The notes under the pieces: model-generated
What the model saw: the letters and a program-made list of their open reading frames with translations, nothing else
What the model was told of the DNA's origin: nothing
Databases searched by the model: none
Assembly: GCF_947491715.1 (NCBI RefSeq)
Contig: NZ_CANLKR010000026.1
Span: forward strand, 1-64,000
Direction: 5' to 3'
From: an uncultured Shewanella sp.
GTDB lineage: Bacteria; Pseudomonadota; Gammaproteobacteria; Enterobacterales; Shewanellaceae
DNA: 64,000 bases
Translations under genes and position numbers: made by a program
In this document: one piece after another, positions 9,964 through 17,978 of the stretch
Numbering within the stretch: the first letter of the stretch is position 1
Layout: each line of letters begins with the position of its first letter

Positions 9964-10600
9964 ACGTTTTTTACTGATCAATCTGTTATTGGGGTTTTTT
10001 ACACTGATGAGCATAGGGGCTTATGCTTCATCGTTTTCATTGGAATATCAAGGATTTTATCAAAGATTGAAAAAGGTGAATCAAGGGCATTTTCAATTGA
10101 TTGAAATGGCTTTTTTAGTGCCGAATAAGCAAAAATGTCGCATTCAAAGTGGCAATATTACAACTGAAAAACATACATACCCCTTGTCTTATAATAACGA
10201 ACAGCAACTTTACTTGCCTTATGATGCTAAGTTGAAGACGGACAGGGCATTAATTAATATGGATATTGCTGGTGACGTACAGGATTGTAGTATTATGATG
10301 CAAGTTCGTGTAAAGCATCCTAAAAATGCTTATGCCGCTGATGATGTGAAGCAAATTCAAAGCGAGATGAATACTCTTCTTAAGAGCATGCAAGGATTTC
10401 CAATGAAATACTTTTTCAATCCTATATCGGGATTGAATATTGAATTTGATGAACCAACCCAAGTTTCTATTGATGGTATTCAAGTCTATATGGGTGAACA
10501 ATTTCATTTAGGGCAAGCAGAAATTGAGCGCTTATCTCGGATCATATTTAGTCATGAGCCTAAGTTGATTAGCCCTTGGTTTAAAAGTGATAAGGCGTAG
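9941..10600 (+). CDS. DUF2987-type exported protein
   Basis: A 219-residue protein with a signal peptide (hydrophobic stretch ending near GAYASS) and a core containing LEYQGFYQRLKKVNQGHFQ, which I recall as the start of the DUF2987 family of Shewanella and Vibrio. Two cysteines (KCRI and DCSI) may form a disulfide. It overlaps the end of the bax-like gene, so the two are probably translated together, and a terminator follows. Function is unknown; a cell-envelope role is inferred only from export and the neighbour. Confidence 0.7.
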   Translation: MNQNQQHKRFLLINLLLGFFTLMSIGAYASSFSLEYQGFYQRLKKVNQGHFQLIEMAFLVPNKQKCRIQSGNITTEKHTYPLSYNNEQQLYLPYDAKLKTDRALINMDIAGDVQDCSIMMQVRVKHPKNAYAADDVKQIQSEMNTLLKSMQGFPMKYFFNPISGLNIEFDEPTQVSIDGIQVYMGEQFHLGQAEIERLSRIIFSHEPKLISPWFKSDKA

Positions 10601-10609
10601 TCAATAATG

Positions 10610-10646
10610 AATAAAGTATCTTTGTTGAATTGAGGATACTTTATTT
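10610..10646 (+). terminator. Terminator after the bax/DUF2987 pair
   Basis: AATAAAGTATC and GGATACTTTATT form an inverted repeat with an ATTT run just after it, immediately downstream of the DUF2987 stop. Confidence 0.6.
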
Positions 10647-10797
10647 GAAAGTCAATTTCGCTACCTACATTCTATTTTTTTGTTTTTAATATTCCCATAA
10701 AGAAAAAATAAGTCATCGGGCCAAAGTACTTGTCTTTTTTGACGCCTTTCTCTAAAAGGGGTATAAGAGTCGATATCTATCGAGTAAGGGATGAAAA

Positions 10798-12276
10798 ATG
10801 AAAGTCACTTTTTCAGCATTTAACCTTCATAAAAGTCTATATTCAAAGCTGATAATCGATAATTGGAAAATTGATGAGGGCAGTTCTTGGGCAGTATTTG
10901 CTACTGATCAAGACGTCGGTTCATTACTATTGAAAGTTTTAACAGATAACTTAAAAAAATCAGATGATTATACAGGACATGTTAACAGGACAGCCAGTAA
11001 AGTCGCCCATGTGTCTTTAATTGATCAGCAAGATTTACTCGAATCAGAGCTTGCAAAAGATGATACAGATTTCCTTAATAGAGTGGATATTGGAAGCAAT
11101 GTATATGAACTTATCTTTCAAGAATGTCAGAATGAGATGTTAACACAATCCCTATTGAAAGAACTCGATCTTGGGCATTTACAATCCCATGGTTTTAGAC
11201 AATTGTCCTCGGGTGAAACACGGCGGATCATGTTGGCGAGGGCACTTGCTATGGAGCCTGATTTTTTAGTGCTTGATAATATATTAACTGGACTTGATAT
11301 CGCACACCGACAATCAATATCAAGATTACTAACATCGTTATCTTCACGAGACAAAAATCCCATTCAGATGTTAGTTATTTTTTCGAGAGAGGAGGATGCA
11401 CCAGAATGGATAGAAAATATTGCACTCTTTAGTCAAGGTGAATTTAAAGAAACCATGGTAAAGATGAGCTGGGAGCAGCATCCATTAATAAACCAAATAA
11501 AAGAACAGTCTGCTGTACAAAGTCAAAATATAGTCTCCCTTATTCGTCGTCATCAATATCAACCAAATTCAATAGAGCCTATTTTTGAAATTAAGCATGG
11601 ACAAGTCAATTATCTGGATAATATTATTTTTACTGATATCCATTGGCGCATTGAAAATCGGCAGCATTGGCAAATACAGGGGCCGAACGGCTGCGGAAAA
11701 AGTACATTGCTTGGCCTTATTTTTGGCGATCATCCTCAGTGCTACAGTAACGACATTTACATATTTGGTAAAAAAAGAGGAACTGGTGAAACCATTTGGG
11801 ATATTAAAAAACAAATAGGGATGGTTTCGTCTGCATTACACTTACAATATAGGGTGAGTTGTAGTGCTTTACAGGTTGTATTATCTGGGTTTTATGATTC
11901 AATAGGCTTATACACTATACCTACTCGTAAAGAAAGAGAACAGGCTAAAGAATGGTTAGCCATTTTAAATATGAGCCAGTACGAAACAACCAGTTTTAGG
12001 CAACTTGATTATAGCCAACAACGCTTACTCTTAATTGCTCGAGCATTGGTCAAACAGCCCAAGCTGTTAATATTAGATGAACCTTACCAAGGGCTCGATT
12101 ACTTTGGTAAAAGACTCATTCAAACAACGGTTGACTTTATTGCAAGGGAAAACCTAAGTCAGCTTCTTTATGTTTCTCATTATGAAGATGATCATATTGA
12201 AAGTATTCAAAATACGTTGGTATTTTATTATGATATAGGTCTGGAATGTTATAGAACAAAAGTAATGAAGCTCTGA
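10798..12276 (+). CDS. modF: ModF-like double ABC ATPase
   Basis: A soluble protein of 492 residues with two ABC ATPase halves, matching E. coli ModF (490), a molybdate-locus ATPase of uncertain function. The second half has an intact Walker A (GPNGCGKSTLL, near residue 297), a weak signature (DYSQQRLLLIARAL) and a Walker B (LLILDEPYQGLD). The first half keeps the signature (LSSGETRRIMLARAL) and Walker B-like FLVLDNILTGLD. Its Walker A position reads VFATDQDVGSLLLK, with no GxxGxGKS, so that site is probably dead. AAGGGA precedes the ATG. No molybdate transporter genes are adjacent. Confidence 0.82.
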   Translation: MKVTFSAFNLHKSLYSKLIIDNWKIDEGSSWAVFATDQDVGSLLLKVLTDNLKKSDDYTGHVNRTASKVAHVSLIDQQDLLESELAKDDTDFLNRVDIGSNVYELIFQECQNEMLTQSLLKELDLGHLQSHGFRQLSSGETRRIMLARALAMEPDFLVLDNILTGLDIAHRQSISRLLTSLSSRDKNPIQMLVIFSREEDAPEWIENIALFSQGEFKETMVKMSWEQHPLINQIKEQSAVQSQNIVSLIRRHQYQPNSIEPIFEIKHGQVNYLDNIIFTDIHWRIENRQHWQIQGPNGCGKSTLLGLIFGDHPQCYSNDIYIFGKKRGTGETIWDIKKQIGMVSSALHLQYRVSCSALQVVLSGFYDSIGLYTIPTRKEREQAKEWLAILNMSQYETTSFRQLDYSQQRLLLIARALVKQPKLLILDEPYQGLDYFGKRLIQTTVDFIARENLSQLLYVSHYEDDHIESIQNTLVFYYDIGLECYRTKVMKL

Positions 12277-12301
12277 TAAAGTGTGTCTAGTTCTGAAATA
12301 G

Positions 12302-12440
12302 GTTACTCGGCCTTTTTCTCTTGGATCTCATGGAGCATTGCACTTTCCGCGAATATAGAGACCGTTGGCGCCAAATGATCCAGAAGTGCCGATATTAAAT
12401 AAAGTCACCAACAATAAATTGATCTACTACAAGGTTATCT
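12302..12440 (-). pseudogene. Decayed 3' fragment of the peroxidase-partner gene
   Basis: About 140 bases align closely with the 3' end of the gene at 14949-16244 (shared stretches such as cctttttctcttggat, aaagtcacc and aataaattgatctac). Read on the minus strand it gives VVDQFIVGDFI and then shifts frame through one extra T. A 9-base insertion interrupts the region matching the conserved CNDPREKGR end. No ORF survives. It shows that a second copy of the partner gene, or of the whole cassette, once lay downstream of the peroxidase. Confidence 0.8.
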
Positions 12441-12453
12441 TTACAAGAAAGAG

Positions 12454-12482
12454 CCTCACTCGGATAAAATCATCGAGCGAGG
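12454..12482 (-). terminator. Probable terminator of the peroxidase gene
   Basis: On the minus strand CCTCGCTCG pairs (one mismatch) with CGAGTGAGG and is followed by the T-rich CTCTTTCTTG. It lies about 50 bases after the peroxidase stop. Confidence 0.45.
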
Positions 12483-12532
12483 TCAATCATTATAGCACTG
12501 TGTGCATTTCGGCTGGCTGAGGGGCTAGGACA

Positions 12533-14857
12533 TTAGTTATATGTCGTTTTTCCAAGTAAAACGTTTCCATATCCATTCAGTTTGACTGCCAGAGAAGGAA
12601 AGTGTGTAGAAATCAAGTCCTTCATTGTTGTATTACGGATGGAGTGTAATTCATCCGTTGTCCACCCATGGATTGAATTTTCAAACCAAAATCTATCACC
12701 TATTTTACTACGATAAAATTGGTCACCTATTATATAAGCAGATGTTGGACCAACGACGCCAAGATCAGTAAGTTTTTTACCTTTTTTATGGCCTTTTATA
12801 TCACCATTGTATTGGCCATATTGACAATCTGGGCATCGAGATTCACTTTCGATGATAAGGCCAACAAAAGGGTCAATTAAATCTAGGCGTTTGAATGTAT
12901 GACGAAGTGCGGCTGCAAAGTTTTCATCTTTGTTATTGGTTAAATAACGAAAACATTCTATAGGATCATATTCCTGATCTACGTTTGGCCTCGGGCATTT
13001 TTTTCTACCGTAAATGCTTTTTCCTGTCCAATTTTCGAGTAAAGCATGATAAGACGGAATACCGTGTGTACGGCCGCGGAATACAGAAAAGGCGGGGACA
13101 CTAATCGCAACATTGCCCGTGAAACAATTGGAAATATCGGCATTATTCATCGATGGCTCAACCAGACGATCAACGGCTTGAGCACGAGAGTTTATAATCC
13201 CCGCCATGATGGCGTCATCGGGTGCTGCACCACTAGGCACCTGACCTCCAATAAAGGCCATCATTTCATCAACGGGAGCCATCGAGGTCGACTGCGCCGA
13301 AGCAGATAGATGAACCCAAGATACTGAGTTGACAGAGGGGCTATCCAAACCAAAGAAATTAGGTGGTAATTGTTTTTGAATTGTCGGTATTCGTTCAAAC
13401 GTCACAGGATCGATAGGAAATACGTCTCTGGTTACCATAGAGTGTCCAAACCGCATTGCAGCAGCGAAACTGTTCCCAGTACGAGGATCTGTGGTCGGGT
13501 TGTAATCGTCATCCTTATAGTGCTTTTTAAATCCCATACGTTTGTAGGCTTTTTTACCTAAAATCATCGGTAGGAGCTCATTGTAGATAGTGTTTTGATA
13601 AACCCCTATGGTCCATGCTCTTGCTTTTTGAAATATTTCTTCATCTGTTAGATCATGTTCCTCAGCAGCTATTCGACGGGCATTCTTATTATGTTCTCTC
13701 AACCATAGATTTTGAATAGTAATAATGCCGAGATTCTCTGTAGCGCGAAAGTCACCAGCCGCAAATGCTTGTGCTGGATCAGTCGTAGACGCTAACAGTT
13801 CATCAAAAGGAACAGCCGGTTCGGTTTCAGAAATAAACGGCATCCAATCAACACCATCTGGAATAGTCCAGCTAAAACTCGTTCGGCTTGGATCGTTTAA
13901 TGCCGCATAATCAATAGAGCAGGAGATATTAGGGAGTAACATAGGCGGCGTACCTAGTGCTGGATTGGGGCAGGTATACACACCTGGCGTTGCAGGTACT
14001 ACACCTATGCCAGGAATAAAGGTTGTCCCAAATGAGGCCGCAGGCGAAACACACTTGCCAAGATGTGGAAACGGCTCAGGTGTAAAACCTGGTGCACTCA
14101 AAACAAGTACTTCCTTTGCGTTGGTCAGTCCCTCATTAAAGGCACCAAATGGTTCTCCCGTTGTTGTGTCAATACAATTGCATAAATCGCGAGAAGGGGT
14201 ATTTCTATGCTTGTACTCGAAAGTTTTTCGTGCTGCGGTTTTGAGTAAACCGCCTTCAAAAGTACGTAAAGCATTACTGATCCTTTCGGTTGGCCCATAG
14301 GTTGGCGAGAGATCAAGAAAAGCAGATGCACCATTGATTTGCTGCGGAACCCCAGAATTGTCGATGTAATCATCGCTGCGTAAACCGACAAGAAAGTCGT
14401 CGCCACTGGAATTCTTCACTTTACCTACTCCAGCGGTTAATCCTACTGGGTCTATTGAAGGTGCAACGGTTAATGCCATATCGTGCGCGACAAATTGAAC
14501 CATATAAACAAACAATAAATTGGTATGTGACCACTGTCTTTGCTGGTCTTCATTTATACCCAATATATCAACCGTCGCAATAACTGGGTTTACCGTTTCA
14601 TCTCTTGGTGAAGTACGGTTTTGTACGTTCGCGTATTCAACAGGTTCAGAAAGACGAGTAAAAATCCCGTCTACTACAGGCTCCCCCCCTAGATCTTGAT
14701 CAATGTTCCAAGCCACTCCCCAATCAGGATGAATAAGATTGTTACAGCGTCCTGTGAGTGTGCGTCGATCTTCAGAAATGCTATCACACACGTTTGCTAC
14801 CACTTCTACACTGGTAATCGTCATTAATAAAAAGGATATCAACAATTTAACTTTCAT
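12533..14857 (-). CDS. Secreted animal-type haem peroxidase
   Basis: A 774-residue exported member of the animal haem peroxidase (peroxidase-cyclooxygenase) superfamily. The signal peptide is MKVKLLISFLLMTITSVEVVA. The distal histidine lies in VQFVAHDMAL, the catalytic Arg and haem-ester-type Glu in GDFRATENLGIITIQ, followed by LWLREHNKNARRI, and the proximal histidine in FAAAMRFGHSMV. The Asp that precedes the distal His in myeloperoxidase is Ala here, so at most one ester haem link is expected. The ATG at 14857 is preceded by AGGGAAAAATATT; an in-frame TTG 45 bases upstream is less likely. It follows an unidentified secreted protein gene that has a similar leader. Substrate unknown; halide oxidation or cross-linking is possible. 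Confidence 0.85.
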   Translation of the reverse strand: MKVKLLISFLLMTITSVEVVANVCDSISEDRRTLTGRCNNLIHPDWGVAWNIDQDLGGEPVVDGIFTRLSEPVEYANVQNRTSPRDETVNPVIATVDILGINEDQQRQWSHTNLLFVYMVQFVAHDMALTVAPSIDPVGLTAGVGKVKNSSGDDFLVGLRSDDYIDNSGVPQQINGASAFLDLSPTYGPTERISNALRTFEGGLLKTAARKTFEYKHRNTPSRDLCNCIDTTTGEPFGAFNEGLTNAKEVLVLSAPGFTPEPFPHLGKCVSPAASFGTTFIPGIGVVPATPGVYTCPNPALGTPPMLLPNISCSIDYAALNDPSRTSFSWTIPDGVDWMPFISETEPAVPFDELLASTTDPAQAFAAGDFRATENLGIITIQNLWLREHNKNARRIAAEEHDLTDEEIFQKARAWTIGVYQNTIYNELLPMILGKKAYKRMGFKKHYKDDDYNPTTDPRTGNSFAAAMRFGHSMVTRDVFPIDPVTFERIPTIQKQLPPNFFGLDSPSVNSVSWVHLSASAQSTSMAPVDEMMAFIGGQVPSGAAPDDAIMAGIINSRAQAVDRLVEPSMNNADISNCFTGNVAISVPAFSVFRGRTHGIPSYHALLENWTGKSIYGRKKCPRPNVDQEYDPIECFRYLTNNKDENFAAALRHTFKRLDLIDPFVGLIIESESRCPDCQYGQYNGDIKGHKKGKKLTDLGVVGPTSAYIIGDQFYRSKIGDRFWFENSIHGWTTDELHSIRNTTMKDLISTHFPSLAVKLNGYGNVLLGKTTYN

Positions 14858-14948
14858 AATATTTTTCCCTTCACTGCATACAACAAGTCTTATCGAGTGC
14901 AATGTATCCCCTTTAGATCAATATAAAGGGGATACATGATGAGTTAAG

Positions 14949-16244
14949 TTAGTTTGTTTCAATCGAAACTATTGCTCGGCCTTTTTCTCTTGGATCATTG
15001 CACTTTCCGTGAATATAACGACCATTGGCACCAAATGGTCCAGATGTGCCTATATTGATAAAGTCACCCACAATAAATTGATCTACAACCCCAGTTGTAA
15101 TAGATACATCAATTAACTGTTTATGATGCTTTTTAGAACCTTTCCCTTTGTGTTTTTTATTATCTACCCACCACATTAAATAAAGATCAACAGGTTCTTC
15201 TTCATCAATGAAAAAGAGATCATTGTTATTATAATGTTTTGATAACTCTCCTGTTGGATCAGCTAAACAGGTTTCAAAATCATCAATACATTGAATAACA
15301 GAATCAGGGGCTAACAACCAAGCATTTTGTGCAAAACCAGAAGCATAACCAAGGCGGGGATGATGTTTCGAGGGCTCAAATACATCTGGGCGTGTAACAC
15401 GTAAGCCGTAGCCTGCGGGCAAATTTTCTATAACTTCATCAGGTAAGCGTCCAACGTCTGTTACTGGCTGAAATAGATGCTCTCCACTGCGAGCGTCGAG
15501 TAACTCTAATGGCCCAGCATAGGCGTGAGTAACAAAAGTATTTAAATTTTCTTTACAAGCAGGCAGTTGCGCGGCGGCTACAATGGGTTGCTGTCCATAT
15601 TCGGGTAGATATTTGTATACTCCCCAGTCAACATCATTTTTTCCTGTCAAGGTACTGAAAACGACTGTACTTTCTCTGGGTCTTGGTGCCCCTGGTAGTA
15701 TAGCGCAATGGGTTGTATCATCTGGACCATCCATACGAGCTTCAATTGGATTTGAGAAAGCTACGTCAAAAGGGTGGTTAGGTACGCCAATATCAACACA
15801 TTGCCCTTCAACTCCTCCAGGTCCTCCAGGTAAAAACGCTGAACATTGGCTGTTGTTTTCACATGGAATATAGCCTTCTTCTAAGGTTAAGCCTAAATCT
15901 CTTGGATCAGGTGAGGGAGCCCGGCCAGTTTCAATGATATCCACCGGAAATTGGAAGCTCCAATCATCTTGGCTAGTGTAATTACAAAAGAAATTTGGAG
16001 GGGTATTCCCCATGCCCAGATAAATGTTAGCAGAACCTGCGTTTGGATCGGTTTCTCCATTTGCGAAGAAATCACATACCCCTCGAACAGGTTGTGCAAA
16101 ACCATTGTCGGTAAAGTGGTTGTCATTACGAACCCGCTCTCATTCATATGCAGGTAAATGTGCCAGAGAGCGGCTTGAAAAGGCCCAGAGCATTACAAAG
16201 CTCAATAGGTACGCGATTGCTCTTATTTTATCTTGTCTTTTCAT
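14949..16244 (-). pseudogene. Secreted peroxidase-partner protein, frame interrupted by one in-frame TGA
   Basis: From ATG 16244, preceded by AAAAGGGAAAAATT, the frame gives a signal peptide (MKRQDKIRAIAYLLSFVMLW and onward to LAHLPAYE), then TGA at 16142-16140. It continues in the same frame as ERVRNDNHFTDNGFAQPV through to the stop at 14949, about 430 codons in all. The part after the TGA is rich in Cys and Pro (YIPCENNSQCSAFLPGGPGG) and ends with a His/Lys-rich turn and NDPREKGRAIVSIETN. The only later ATG that keeps most of the protein (16013) would lose the export signal. TGG (Trp) at the stop would restore the gene. I do not recognise the family. Adjacency and similar leaders suggest it works with the peroxidase. 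Confidence 0.7.
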
Positions 16245-16564
16245 AATTTTTCCCTTTTGATATGATTCATTTTCAAATAAAGGAAAAGTTAATCTCATAT
16301 AAAGTATTCATTACAAAATCACTCAACTTCTTTATAGAAGCTAGATACCTTTCCCGATACATAGGCGTTCATTAATCATACTAACTAACATTCATTAATA
16401 TTGAGTGGGTCATTAGTATGATACTTATCTAATCGAACGACTATAATTTAGAAACCGACTAATGCTTTCGTGTCGTTTGAGTGTTATTTTGGTGAAAAAA
16501 TGATGAGGAGAGCATAGTCAATAATCGTTCGATAAGTTACTGATAATGTGTTTGAAAAGTAAAC
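16245..16564. other. Intergenic region, no gene seen
   Basis: About 320 AT-rich bases between the partner gene and the tus-like gene. It should hold the promoter of the peroxidase cassette. It contains a loose inverted pair around 16370-16425 (ATTAATCATACTAA and GTCATTAGTATGAT), but nothing I can assign. Confidence 0.5.
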
Positions 16565-17500
16565 TCATGTATTTGGGCTACGATAAAGGTGTAGCTGGGG
16601 ACAAATTAAATCTGGCTTATATTCGTCAATTTTATCTGTTGGTGGTTTATGGTAATCATTAAGTGGAGTGATTTTTAGCTCTTTTTTAGAAAAAACGAGT
16701 ACCGGAGTGGTAGCACTGCACTCTTTTGGGCGAAGTTGACTACTGAGATCTGAACCATATTCATTTTTATAAGAAAGTTTTATCATAGGCTTAATTCGAA
16801 TAGGGCGGCGGATCACTAATTTATCATTGTAAGTTTGTAATTGATTGATTTGCGACCTTATTGCTAAAATTTTTCCCTCTGACTCTTCTAATAAAGAGGC
16901 TTGATGTAATAACTTCTCGAGTTGATTCATTGCTTGTTTTTTAGTGATTTTTGGTGAGCTCATTTTTTTTGCCCAATAAAAACGTAAGCGATCTGGGCTT
17001 GTTGGGGTATCTGCAATCATTATTTTTCGTTTTAACTGATGTGTCATAATACGCTTAAAAAGAGAATGTATGAGATCCCATTGTTCTTGGTGATCTTTAG
17101 TATTCGATTTTAAGATATGAATAAAATCTCCTCTTGTATCATTTAATTGTCGAATGCACTTTTCAATGTGTGTTGGGCAAGCTTCGACATCAAATTGCAT
17201 AAACCCAGGATAACGTCTGACCAACCGTGTGCTGTATTCTTTACCAAGAGTGTTATCTTTCGCATAGTAAGCAGTCAGTGAGTGAAGCGCTTCGTTAAAG
17301 GCAGTTTGTCCCATCAATGGGGTCACTGAAATAGTTTCTGGTTGCTCAAGTTCGTCTTCTTTTTCAAATGAGGGTAATAGGAACAATTGACTTTCTTTCA
17401 AAGGTAATTGCAGCAATTCTGTTTTGAGTTGATCTGACAGTGACTGTATGGTGTTCATTTTTTGCCGAAGCTTTGCTTTAACGTTAGGTTTTATGTCCAC
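16565..17500 (-). CDS. tus: Tus-like replication terminus-binding protein
   Basis: A 311-residue protein that I match by eye to E. coli Tus (309), which binds Ter sites and stops the replisome helicase in one direction. Corresponding blocks are RFYWAKKMSSPKITKK (E. coli RFGWANKH...), AMNQLEKLLH (AQLEKSLK), KLVIRRPIRIKPMIKLSYK (KLKIKRPVKVQPIARVWYK) and the ending CPQLHLY (IPRLHLY). Length and order agree along the whole protein. If correct, this segment may lie near the chromosome terminus, or the gene came from a plasmid lineage. In E. coli, tus is repressed through a Ter site in its promoter; a Ter-like sequence is present upstream here too. Confidence 0.85.
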   Translation of the reverse strand: MDIKPNVKAKLRQKMNTIQSLSDQLKTELLQLPLKESQLFLLPSFEKEDELEQPETISVTPLMGQTAFNEALHSLTAYYAKDNTLGKEYSTRLVRRYPGFMQFDVEACPTHIEKCIRQLNDTRGDFIHILKSNTKDHQEQWDLIHSLFKRIMTHQLKRKIMIADTPTSPDRLRFYWAKKMSSPKITKKQAMNQLEKLLHQASLLEESEGKILAIRSQINQLQTYNDKLVIRRPIRIKPMIKLSYKNEYGSDLSSQLRPKECSATTPVLVFSKKELKITPLNDYHKPPTDKIDEYKPDLICPQLHLYRSPNT

Positions 17501-17610
17501 AATATACGGCCTATTTTATACAAGGTGAATTAAAGGTGATAATAAAATAATAATCTAAATAGTAACTTTAATACAATAGGTTATGTATTATTTTTATGCA
17601 AAAAGTCATT

Positions 17611-17625
17611 ATAATTGTAACCATT
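17611..17625 (+). promoter_or_regulatory. Candidate Ter-like site upstream of tus
   Basis: ATAATTGTAACCATT contains TTGTAAC, the conserved core of the E. coli Ter consensus (GTTGTAACTAAA), in the region upstream of the tus-like gene. A second, weaker match, ATAGTAACTTTA, lies at 17559-17570. Flanking positions differ from E. coli, so this is only a candidate for Tus autoregulation or fork arrest. Confidence 0.25.
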
Positions 17626-17657
17626 TTTCAGTGGTTCCTCATTATAGAAGGAAATGG

Positions 17658-17951
17658 TTATTTACCGATATTATTATTAATACGACTCTTGCCAGAAATT
17701 GTGTTTTTTATCTTCTTTAAACTCTCTTGGGTCCCTTCAAAAGTGATTGTAACTGGAATGGTATTGTGTTTAATATTAACATTTTTTATTTCATGGATGG
17801 ATTCTAAGTAATTTACTTTATCAATGACGGCTTTTGGATACGCTTTGTTACCAATGAGTTTAATTTCGTAAAATTGAAATTTATCCTGCTCTGTACACAT
17901 TAATACAGGAGAGAATACTAATAAAAATACACCTAAAAATTTGCTCTTCAT
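17658..17951 (-). CDS. Small secreted protein next to a serine protease
   Basis: A 97-residue protein with a clear signal peptide (MKSKFLGVFLLVFSPVLMC) and a mature part of about 78 residues containing YEIKLIGNKAY, VNIKHNTIPVTITFEG and a lysine-rich helix. The spacing looks like a small alpha-beta fold. Its start lies 27 bases after the stop of the trypsin-like protease gene, so they are probably co-transcribed. I do not recognise a family. A protease inhibitor or chaperone-like partner is an inference from size, export and position only. A hydrophobic plus-strand ORF overlapping it looks like an antisense artefact. Confidence 0.65.
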   Translation of the reverse strand: MKSKFLGVFLLVFSPVLMCTEQDKFQFYEIKLIGNKAYPKAVIDKVNYLESIHEIKNVNIKHNTIPVTITFEGTQESLKKIKNTISGKSRINNNIGK

Positions 17952-17978
17952 ATTAGCGCCTATAAATTGAATATTAAA

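Noticed and set aside
16095-16142. Selenocysteine reading of the TGA at 16140-16142
   Set aside because: The hairpins I can draw just downstream (GGTT/AACC, AACCA/TGGTT) do not look like a bacterial SECIS with its conserved apical loop, and TGG is a one-base explanation.
15893-16147. Minus-strand 84-codon ORF overlapping the broken partner gene
   Set aside because: It is a shifted frame over the region after the TGA; the in-frame continuation gives the sensible protein.
17596-17811. Plus-strand hydrophobic 71-aa ORF antisense to the small secreted protein gene
   Set aside because: No ribosome-binding site; hydrophobic frames often appear opposite polar AT-rich genes; the minus-strand frame has a proper signal peptide and operon position.
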